Below are positions 1-4,861 of a stretch of DNA of 5,109 bases, one piece after another. Position 1 is the stretch's first letter. The number at the start of each line of letters is the position of its first letter. The stretch lies in assembly GCA_028274925.1 (NCBI GenBank), contig JAQCNR010000171.1:1-5109 (forward strand), written 5' to 3'. The position numbers and the translations under genes were made by a program. The notes under the pieces are model-generated. The model saw only the letters and a program-made list of their open reading frames with translations, had not been told where the DNA came from and searched no databases. This DNA is from Halovenus sp. (GTDB lineage Archaea; Halobacteriota; Halobacteria; Halobacteriales; Haloarculaceae).

Positions 1-91
1 GATTTTAACTGTTGTTGTTGTTTGACCTGGTGGCCGTAATACCCCCCCTGGGGGGAATCCGGCCCCCTCGACTGGGTGCCGTGCGGCACCC
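1..91. other. Hairpin-rich, non-family segment inside the argX frame; candidate mobile-element end or linker
   Basis: From position 91 leftwards the DNA stops encoding recognisable ArgX sequence. The 29 minus-strand residues here (VPHGTQSRGPDSPQGG, then YYGHQVKQQQQLK) contain a single Asp and no Glu, unlike the very acidic proteins around them. The DNA holds a perfect 8-bp inverted repeat (74-81 with 84-91), a 7C-T-6G tract at 42-55, a GGGGG/CCCCC pairing (51-55 with 63-67) and a GTT repeat at 11-22. GC hairpins near an end fit IS200/IS605-type elements or non-autonomous palindromic relatives, but no transposase, TnpB or target duplication is visible, so this is inference. An in-frame species-specific loop is the main alternative. 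Confidence 0.35.
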
Positions 92-818
92 CTGTCTCCA
101 TAAGATCGACACCAAGCAACCCACCGCCGACTGCCTCACTTGCGTCTGCGACGAGTTCGCGGGCCTCGTCGTCCAACTCGAACTCTGCAGTTTCTGCGCC
201 CTTGGCAGCGTTGGTCAGCCAGTGGTCGGATTTACGGACCATCGCGCCGACCGGTTCGCCATCCAGCGCGACGACGCGGATATCCTGGCCGGGCTTGTCG
301 ACGAACTCCTGAATGTAGAAGACTTTGTGTTCGTAGTGGCCCAGCGTCTCCTTGTGCTCGAAGATGGCTTCCGCTGCGGATTCGGTGTCGATTTTTGCCA
401 TCAGTCGACCCCACGAGCCAATGACTGGCTTTAGAACGCAGGGATAACCGAATTTCTCGACGATGTCCATCGCCGACTCCTTCGTGAAGGCAACGTCAGT
501 CGCGGGCGTGGGAACACCCGCCCCTTCGAGCGCGAGGCTGTTTTTGACTTTGTTCGCACAGATTGCCGCCGTCTCGGCGCTGTTGACGATCGGGATGTCG
601 TAGGCCTCGGCGAACTGTGTGGTGTAGAGACTTCGACTCGTCGCGAGACACCGGTCGACGAGGACGTCGACATCCGCGAACTGCTCGGGCGGCTCCGAGA
701 GGCCGAACGTCTGTTTGCGAACGTCGATCTTTTCGATATCGTGCCCACGGTCCCGAAGCTCAGAGAGTAACAGCTTCTCGTCGCGGCGGATCCGTGAGTA
801 ACAGATTCCGACTTTCAT
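1..818 (-). CDS. argX: ArgX/LysX, LysW-glutamate ligase (ATP-grasp), partial and with aberrant C-terminal part
   Basis: ATP-grasp ligase that joins the alpha-amino group of glutamate to the C-terminal Glu of LysW, the first committed step of LysW-dependent ornithine/arginine synthesis in the cytoplasm. The start at 818 gives the family N-terminus MKVGICYSRIRRDEKLL. Family blocks follow: VDRCLATSR (about 54-62), KVKNSLALEGAGVPTP (about 90-105), the ATP-binding VLKPVIGSWGRL (128-139), IQEFVDKPGQDIRVV (169-183), DHWLTNAAKGA (198-208) and GVDLMETG (236-243, with metal-binding Asp238). A GGAG motif lies 6 nt before the ATG, and lysW ends 51 nt upstream, so the two are probably co-transcribed. The frame stays open to the edge (272 codons), but from about codon 244 it no longer resembles the family: the expected HEVNHTVEFK block with metal ligands Glu and Asn is absent. 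Either the gene is interrupted or it carries a long linker. Identity is secure up to codon 243. ArgX is preferred over lysine-pathway LysX because of the arg neighbours. Confidence 0.9.
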   Translation of the reverse strand, partial: MKVGICYSRIRRDEKLLLSELRDRGHDIEKIDVRKQTFGLSEPPEQFADVDVLVDRCLATSRSLYTTQFAEAYDIPIVNSAETAAICANKVKNSLALEGAGVPTPATDVAFTKESAMDIVEKFGYPCVLKPVIGSWGRLMAKIDTESAAEAIFEHKETLGHYEHKVFYIQEFVDKPGQDIRVVALDGEPVGAMVRKSDHWLTNAAKGAETAEFELDDEARELVADASEAVGGGLLGVDLMETGVPHGTQSRGPDSPQGGYYGHQVKQQQQLK

Positions 819-824
819 GTGTAT

Positions 825-828
825 CTCC
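825..828 (-). promoter_or_regulatory. Shine-Dalgarno sequence of argX
   Basis: GGAG on the minus strand, 6 nt before the ATG at 818, matches the anti-Shine-Dalgarno end of archaeal 16S rRNA. It supports the chosen start and fits translation of argX as an internal gene of a lysW-argX transcript. Confidence 0.5.
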
Positions 829-830
829 GT

Positions 831-840
831 GCCGTACGGC
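831..840. repeat. 10-bp palindrome in the lysW-argX gap
   Basis: GCCGTACGGC is a perfect palindrome in the 51-bp spacer between lysW and argX. It lies just upstream of the argX Shine-Dalgarno sequence, so a hairpin here could affect argX translation or mRNA processing. GGCGG and CCGCC arms further upstream (838-842 and 852-856) offer a competing structure. No function is demonstrated. Confidence 0.3.
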
Positions 841-869
841 GGCCGGTGTGACCGCCAACGCGTGCCACG

Positions 870-1052
870 TCACTCACCCCAGTCTTCTTCCAGTTCCGGT
901 GCCTCTTCGAGCTGGACCGGGTCGACTGTGATTACTTCGAGTTCTGCACCTGTGACCGGGCTGTCGATAATTTCGCCGATTTCGACGTCTGCCGGGATAT
1001 CGATCTCCTCTCCTGTGATCGGGTCTTCTGCCGTGACTGTCTCGTCTGTCAT
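870..1052 (-). CDS. lysW: LysW/ArgW amino-group carrier protein, cysteine-free variant
   Basis: Carrier protein of 60 residues. The gamma-carboxyl of its C-terminal Glu is charged with glutamate by ArgX, and intermediates remain attached through the next steps until ornithine is released. Length, the VEIGEIIDSP..TGAELEV core (residues 23-40), the DPVQLEEAPELE segment (44-55) and the hallmark EDWGE terminus (56-60) all match LysW. The family normally binds zinc through two CPxCG motifs. Here these are DPITG (10-14) and SPVTG (31-35), and the protein has no Cys at all. It also has no Lys, Arg or His, with 21 acidic residues, so it is extremely acidic. It lies 51 nt upstream of argX and has its own TATA-like box. 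Identity is secure from the tail and from argX next door; loss of zinc binding is inferred from the sequence. Confidence 0.93.
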   Translation of the reverse strand: MTDETVTAEDPITGEEIDIPADVEIGEIIDSPVTGAELEVITVDPVQLEEAPELEEDWGE

Positions 1053-1213
1053 CGTACTCGCATATAACGAACGAGATTACTTAAACCCGTCGAATATATC
1101 ACATTGTATTTACGTACAGAGCTGGCACTAAGGCTCTTAGAAGACGAATTTATTCGAATACCGCAAATCTATATCAGATAGTAGGTATATTGGCCCGGAG
1201 AGGCCGTGGTGGC
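1053..1213. promoter_or_regulatory. AT-rich argH-lysW spacer with several inverted repeats
   Basis: This 161-bp gap splits the arginine genes into two units. It is much richer in A and T than the flanking genes and I see no ORF in it. Besides the TATA-like box it contains TGTA-N6-TACA (1105-1118), CTAAG-N3-CTTAG (1128-1140), CGAAT-N2-ATTCG (1145-1156) overlapping the perfect palindrome TATTCGAATA (1151-1160), and GGCC-N6-GGCC (1193-1206). The first group lies just upstream of the promoter, where a regulator could bind. The GC one lies just after the argH stop and could be part of a weak terminator, though it has no clear T-run. Roles are inferred only. Confidence 0.4.
1078..1085 (-). promoter_or_regulatory. 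TATA box of the lysW-argX promoter
   Basis: On the minus strand TTTAAGTA is preceded by CGACGGG and lies 26 to 33 nt before the lysW ATG. That is the spacing expected of a haloarchaeal TATA box driving a leaderless or nearly leaderless transcript. It implies that lysW-argX can be transcribed independently of argGH. A second TA-rich stretch (ATATAT, 1094-1099) lies further upstream and could be an alternative. Confidence 0.6.
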
Positions 1214-2692
1214 TCAGACATACTGTGACACCTCCGAATCGAGTTTGGTTGCCGCCGCCGCCAGCGATTCCCGGCGCTCGTCCAGCGTGGTCTGGTCCCC
1301 GGCAACACCGTCGCGAGCACGGTCGAGATGCTCGCCCAGCGCTGACGGCGCAGGGCCACCTCGGGAGTCACGCATCCGGACGCTCTCGACGGGGTCCAGT
1401 GCTGCCTCGATGGCTTCCCTGTCGGCAACCGCGTCCAAGGATTCGCCGAGTTCGGCTTCGACGGCCGCCGCAATCTCGTCGATACCCGGCTCTTCGTGCT
1501 CCCCGGCCTGCGCGACGATTTCGTGGGCCGTGCGGAACGGAATCCCGGACTGTGCCAGTCGGTCGGCAACGCCCGTCGCCGTTGCGAACCCTTCGCCTGC
1601 CGCCGCCTCCAGTTTCTCGGCCGGCCAGTCGGCGGTGACGACAGCCCCGACGGCGACTTCTGTCGAGGCAGCCACCGAATCGATTGCCTCGTAGGCGTGG
1701 CCGCCAGCGCGCTGCAGGTCGCGGTTGTACGCACGCGGCAGTCCCTTCAACGTCGTCAACAGGCCGTTCAGTCCGGCCGTCGTGTCGCCGGTCCGACCAC
1801 GCACTAACTCCAGCGTGTCGGGATTTTTCTTCTGTGGCATGATGCTCGATGTCGAGGAATACTCGTCGGCCACCTCGACGTGACCGCGGTTCGCGAAGGT
1901 GACCATATCCTCCGCCAGTCCCGACAGCGTCGTTGCCAGTGCTGCCGTTGCGGCGGTTGTCTCGACCAGAAAGTCTCGGGCCGACGCCCCGTCCATGGCG
2001 TTCTCGACCAGTCCATCGAAGCCGAGCAACTCCGCGGTGCGCTCGCGGTCAACGTCGAACGGCGTCCCCGCGAAGGCCGCACCACCCAGCGGTGACTGGT
2101 TAATTCGCTCGTGGGCATCGAACAGTCGGGCGGTATCTCGCGCGAGTGCGCTCTCGTAGGAACACAGCCAGTGGCCGACTGTGGTTGGCTGGGCTGGCTG
2201 GAGATGCGTGTATCCGGGCATCACCGTTTCGGCGTGTTCTTCAGCAACGTCGAGCAACTGCTTGCGAGCCCCGACGACCGTTTCGAGGAGGGCGAGGACG
2301 TCCTCGCGCAGTCGGTAGCGGATACAGGTCGCCACTTCGTCGTTCCGAGAGCGGGCGGTATGCATCCGACCGCCGTCCGGACCGACGCGGTTGATGACTG
2401 CCGTCTCGATGGCCTCGTGAACATCCTCGCCGTCGGGCAGGTCAGCGTGACCGGCAGTCTCGACATCATCGAGGGCGGCCAGAATCTCGCCGGCAGTATC
2501 CTCGCCGATAATCTCCTGCTCTGTGAGCATCACGACGTGTGCGCGGTCAACGGCCAGGTCAGCCGCGAAGATGCGCTCGTCTGCCGACAGCGAGGAGAGA
2601 AAGTCTCTGGCTGGGCCGCCGCTGAAACGCTCGCGGCGGACGACACTCTCGCCGTCCGCGCTATCCTCGCTGTTGGCCTCGGGGTCTGTCAT
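1214..2692 (-). CDS. argH: Argininosuccinate lyase
   Basis: Cytoplasmic enzyme that splits argininosuccinate into arginine and fumarate, the last step of arginine synthesis. At 492 residues it is full length, with a haloarchaeal-style acidic N-terminal extension before RRERFSGGPARDFLSSL. Superfamily blocks are present: HTARSRNDEVAT (111-122), YTHLQPAQPTTVGHW (161-175, containing the family's catalytic-region His) and the signature TSSIMPQKKNPD (281-292), whose flexible loop carries the catalytic Ser. The signature's usual first Gly is Thr here, a mild change that I do not take as a loss of function. The C-terminal helical domain is intact and ends SQYV before a TGA stop. The start lies 3 nt after the argG stop, with no Shine-Dalgarno sequence, so translation is probably coupled to argG. 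Confidence 0.97.
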   Translation of the reverse strand: MTDPEANSEDSADGESVVRRERFSGGPARDFLSSLSADERIFAADLAVDRAHVVMLTEQEIIGEDTAGEILAALDDVETAGHADLPDGEDVHEAIETAVINRVGPDGGRMHTARSRNDEVATCIRYRLREDVLALLETVVGARKQLLDVAEEHAETVMPGYTHLQPAQPTTVGHWLCSYESALARDTARLFDAHERINQSPLGGAAFAGTPFDVDRERTAELLGFDGLVENAMDGASARDFLVETTAATAALATTLSGLAEDMVTFANRGHVEVADEYSSTSSIMPQKKNPDTLELVRGRTGDTTAGLNGLLTTLKGLPRAYNRDLQRAGGHAYEAIDSVAASTEVAVGAVVTADWPAEKLEAAAGEGFATATGVADRLAQSGIPFRTAHEIVAQAGEHEEPGIDEIAAAVEAELGESLDAVADREAIEAALDPVESVRMRDSRGGPAPSALGEHLDRARDGVAGDQTTLDERRESLAAAATKLDSEVSQYV

Positions 2693-2695
2693 TGG

Positions 2696-3913
2696 TTAGT
2701 TGTCGTTCTGTCGGGCACGCTCCATCGCGCGGTTCGCGAGACGGGACTGGAAGCCATGGTATTTGGCGACGCCAGTTGCGTCTTCCTGCGTGATGCCGCC
2801 GGTCACGTCCTCCTCGTTGAACGAGGCGGCACTCTCGCTGTAGACTGCGTACTCGCTCTCGCGGGCAACCGGGCGGCAGTGTCCGCCTTCGAGTTTCACG
2901 GTCACCGTTCCGGTGACACGCTCCTGTGTGGTGTCGATGAACCCTTCCAGCGCACCGACCAGCGGCGCGTCGACAAGGCCCTGGTAGCCTTTCTGGGACC
3001 ACTGCTGGTCGATCTGCAGTTTGAACTGGCGTTCCTCTTGCGTGAGGACGAGCTGTTCGAGGGCCTCGTGGGCAGTGAGCAGCACCGTTGCCGCGGGGTG
3101 CTCGTAGTTCTCTCGCACCTTGAGCCCGAGCATCCGGTCTTCCATCATATCCGTTCGACCAACGCCGTGGGCACCGGCCTGCTCGTTGAGCGTCTCGATT
3201 AGTCCAACTGGCTCGACAGCGTCGCCGTCCAGCGTGACTGGTTCGCCGTCCTCGAATTCGAGTTCGACGAGTTCGGCCTCTTTGCCGCTTGGGTTCGTCG
3301 TCCAGTCGTAGATGTCGTCGTCAGGAATCGTCGCTGGGTCTTCGAGTTCCGAGCCTTCGACGGAGCGACTCCAGAGGTTCGTGTCGATGCTGTAGCGACC
3401 TTCAGAACCGCCCTCGACGGGCAGGCCGCGCTCTTGGGCGTACTCGTTTTCCCACTCGCGGGTCAGGCCGAGTTCGCGCACCGGCGCAATCACGTCGAGG
3501 TCGGAGTCACGCCAGACAGCCTCGAACCGAAGTTGGTCGTTTCCTTTGCCGGTACAGCCGTGAGCCAGCGCAGTACAGTTGTTTTCGAGGGCGACTTCGA
3601 GAATTGCTTCGGCGATGACCGGGCGGGCCAGCGCAGTCCCGAGCGGGTAGCCCTGATAGGTTGCGTTGGCCTTCACCGAGCGCATACAGAGGTCGGCGAA
3701 CTCTTCTTTGGCGTCGACGACGTAGTGTTCGAGATTGAGTGCGTCGGCGGTTTCTTCGGCCTCCTCGAACTCTTTTTGCGGTTGGCCGACATCGACGGTG
3801 ACGCCGACGACTTCGTCGTAGCCGTATTCTTCTTCGAGCAGCGGTACACAGACTGTGGTGTCGAGCCCTCCCGAGAAGGCGAGCGCGACGCGGTCGGTTC
3901 CTTGATTTGACAT
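2696..3913 (-). CDS. argG: Argininosuccinate synthase
   Basis: ATP-dependent cytoplasmic enzyme that condenses citrulline with aspartate to argininosuccinate, working as a tetramer in its family. The 405-residue length is normal. Diagnostic motifs are the N-type ATP pyrophosphatase loop FSGGLDTT (13-20), YPLGTALARPVIA (89-101), AHGCTGKGNDQLRFE (117-131), TREWENEYA (151-159), YSIDTNLWSRSVEG (174-187) and HGVGRTDMMEDR (249-260) leading into the C-terminal synthetase/multimerisation domain. The start is chosen because it places SGGLDT at residue 14, as usual for archaeal homologues. No Shine-Dalgarno sequence precedes it, which fits a leaderless transcript. It is the first gene of the argG-argH unit. 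A 7-bp inverted repeat surrounds the only TATA-like sequence near its start, suggesting regulation there. Confidence 0.97.
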   Translation of the reverse strand: MSNQGTDRVALAFSGGLDTTVCVPLLEEEYGYDEVVGVTVDVGQPQKEFEEAEETADALNLEHYVVDAKEEFADLCMRSVKANATYQGYPLGTALARPVIAEAILEVALENNCTALAHGCTGKGNDQLRFEAVWRDSDLDVIAPVRELGLTREWENEYAQERGLPVEGGSEGRYSIDTNLWSRSVEGSELEDPATIPDDDIYDWTTNPSGKEAELVELEFEDGEPVTLDGDAVEPVGLIETLNEQAGAHGVGRTDMMEDRMLGLKVRENYEHPAATVLLTAHEALEQLVLTQEERQFKLQIDQQWSQKGYQGLVDAPLVGALEGFIDTTQERVTGTVTVKLEGGHCRPVARESEYAVYSESAASFNEEDVTGGITQEDATGVAKYHGFQSRLANRAMERARQNDN

Positions 3914-3922
3914 TGTGTCTCT

Positions 3923-3952
3923 GTCGGGTGCAATTACGCCCCAGAACCCGAC
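3923..3952 (-). promoter_or_regulatory. Inverted repeat and weak TATA-like site before argG
   Basis: GTCGGGT (3923-3929) and ACCCGAC (3946-3952) form a perfect 7-bp inverted repeat with a 16-nt spacer, ending 9 nt before the argG start codon. The spacer holds GCGTAATTGC on the minus strand, the nearest TATA-like sequence, about 18 to 26 nt before the ATG and so slightly closer than ideal. Arms about 23 bp apart centre to centre, or two helical turns, would suit a dimeric regulator covering the promoter. The same arms could also form a leader stem-loop. Confidence 0.4.
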
Positions 3953-4049
3953 GGTGGGCGGTTGGTTGGAAACAGTTCAGGTCGACAATGGTGAGTGATG
4001 ATGCGGGCCTAACGGCCCGGCCGCCGTCGCCGAAGAATGAGTGGCTGTA

Positions 4050-4095
4050 CGGACCCACGACTGGCCTCGGACGCTCGCGTTGGCATGTGGGTCCG
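4050..4095. repeat. 9-bp inverted repeat with nested small palindrome
   Basis: CGGACCCAC (4050-4058) and GTGGGTCCG (4087-4095) are perfect complements separated by 28 nt, and the loop contains ACGC-TC-GCGT (4071-4080). The combination could fold as a long stem with an inner hairpin on either strand. It lies about 140 bp from argG and 170 bp from the carbonic anhydrase, so it could belong to either leader or to an independent RNA. Confidence 0.45.
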
Positions 4096-4249
4096 CGTCA
4101 TGTAGCTGTGTCTCTTGGAGGAACGCACTAATATCTTCCGAGACTGCCCGTCTTCGGGAGCCCTTGACATGGCACGCCACCAGCGACGAGACTGCCAGTT
4201 GTCACAGGTCCCGGTAACGACCACGGGTAGCGTAATCGTAAGCAATCGA

Positions 4250-4255
4250 GAGGTG
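4250..4255 (+). promoter_or_regulatory. Shine-Dalgarno-like GAGGTG before the carbonic anhydrase
   Basis: GAGGTG matches the core of the archaeal Shine-Dalgarno consensus but ends 12 nt before the ATG, longer than usual, and half of it lies in the palindrome. If it is used, the mRNA must have a leader and the true promoter lies further upstream, perhaps at the TAATAT at 4129-4134. If the gene is leaderless, this match is incidental. Confidence 0.35.
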
Positions 4256-4266
4256 TACTAGTACAC
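4253..4266. promoter_or_regulatory. 14-bp perfect palindrome at the carbonic anhydrase start
   Basis: GTGTACTAGTACAC is perfectly self-complementary and ends one base before the base preceding the ATG of the carbonic anhydrase gene. It overlaps the 3' part of the Shine-Dalgarno-like GAGGTG (4250-4255). It could be an operator for a dimeric regulator or, as RNA, a hairpin controlling access to the start. Confidence 0.5.
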
Positions 4267-4267
4267 G

Positions 4268-4861
4268 ATGTCTGAGTCAGAACACGTCCACGAACAGGTG
4301 GATGAATCGGTCGAGAATCACAACATGTGGGCCCGCCGTCGGCGCGAGGGGATTCCAACGGGCGAGAATCTGCTCGTCGTCGCGTGTATGGACGAACGCA
4401 TCCCCGTCGAGGATGCGCTGGGCCTGGAACTCGGTGATGCACAGATTTTCCGGAACGCCGGCGGAAAAGTAACAGACGACGTCATCCGGTCGGCCGCACT
4501 GACGACGAATTTCTTCGACACCGAGGAAATCATCGTCATCAACCACACCGACTGTGGGATGATGAGCGCGCCCGACGACGCGGTCCGCGAGGGGATGGAA
4601 GCACAAACCGGCGACCTGGACGAGGTCGACCTGGACCCATCGCTGCCCGAACTGAACATCGGTGACGCCGACGTGATGGAGTGGGTCAAGATGACCGACG
4701 ACATCGACGAAGCCTGTGCCGCACAGGTCGAGTACCTCCGCGAGTCAGAATTTATTCCGGATTCGGTGACAATTACGGGCTACATCTACGAAGTCGAATC
4801 CGGTGCACTCCGACGGCCGGGCGAACGCGTCGCAGAAGAAATCAGCGAACGACAGCACTAG
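4268..4861 (+). CDS. Beta-class carbonic anhydrase
   Basis: Zinc enzyme that interconverts CO2 and bicarbonate, probably cytoplasmic because no signal peptide or membrane segment is seen. The 197-residue protein has the full beta-class site: CMDER (40-44) with zinc ligand Cys40 and the Asp42/Arg44 pair, RNAGG (62-66), HTDCGM (93-98) with ligands His93 and Cys96, and GYIYEVESGAL (171-181) near the C-terminus. The spacing resembles the compact mycobacterial CanA (Rv1284) type rather than the longer plant type. A roughly 30-residue acidic insert (about 110-135) precedes the helix that leads into the last strand. A TAG lies in frame three codons before the ATG, so the start cannot be further upstream. 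The gene stands divergent to argG. Bicarbonate feeds carbamoyl phosphate, which makes citrulline, ArgG's substrate, but a functional link is only a suggestion. Confidence 0.93.
   Translation: MSESEHVHEQVDESVENHNMWARRRREGIPTGENLLVVACMDERIPVEDALGLELGDAQIFRNAGGKVTDDVIRSAALTTNFFDTEEIIVINHTDCGMMSAPDDAVREGMEAQTGDLDEVDLDPSLPELNIGDADVMEWVKMTDDIDEACAAQVEYLRESEFIPDSVTITGYIYEVESGALRRPGERVAEEISERQH

Larger units (their letters stand above)
3914..4267. other. Divergent spacer between argG and carbonic anhydrase, non-coding
   Basis: The 354 bp between two divergent starts hold no convincing gene. The short ORFs on both strands are rich in basic residues and low in acidic ones, unlike real proteins of this genome. 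The spacer contains a 6-bp-stem hairpin CGGGCC-TAAC-GGCCCG (4004-4019), a 9-bp inverted repeat (4050-4058 with 4087-4095), CCCG-TCTT-CGGG (4147-4158), a 10-bp direct repeat CGAGACTGCC (4139-4148 and 4187-4196) and a TAATAT sequence (4129-4134) that could serve as a TATA box on the plus strand. I found no tRNA, SRP RNA or RNase P signature. A small structured RNA or a long leader is possible but unproven. Confidence 0.5.

Noticed and set aside
281..292. Defective ArgH signature (numbers are protein residues; Thr in place of the first Gly of GSSxMPxKxN)
   Set aside because: The catalytic-loop Ser residues and the remaining MPQKKNPD are intact, and similar substitutions occur in archaeal lyases, so inactivation is unlikely.
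12..434. Open frame of 140 codons on the plus strand opposite argX
   Set aside because: The minus strand encodes ATP-grasp motifs over most of this stretch. The plus-strand product is Cys-rich, non-acidic and unlike any family I recognise.
2111..3202. Open frame of 363 codons on the plus strand across the argG-argH junction
   Set aside because: It is antisense to two clear enzymes, has no recognisable motif and reflects the codon bias of GC-rich genes read backwards.
3907..4245. Small open frames on both strands in the argG-carbonic anhydrase spacer
   Set aside because: Their products are basic and low-complexity, unlike this genome's acidic proteins, and no start signal or family match is seen.
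3914..4267. A tRNA, SRP RNA or RNase P RNA gene in the spacer
   Set aside because: I found no T-loop GTTCRA-type motif, no acceptor pairing and none of the conserved SRP or RNase P boxes.
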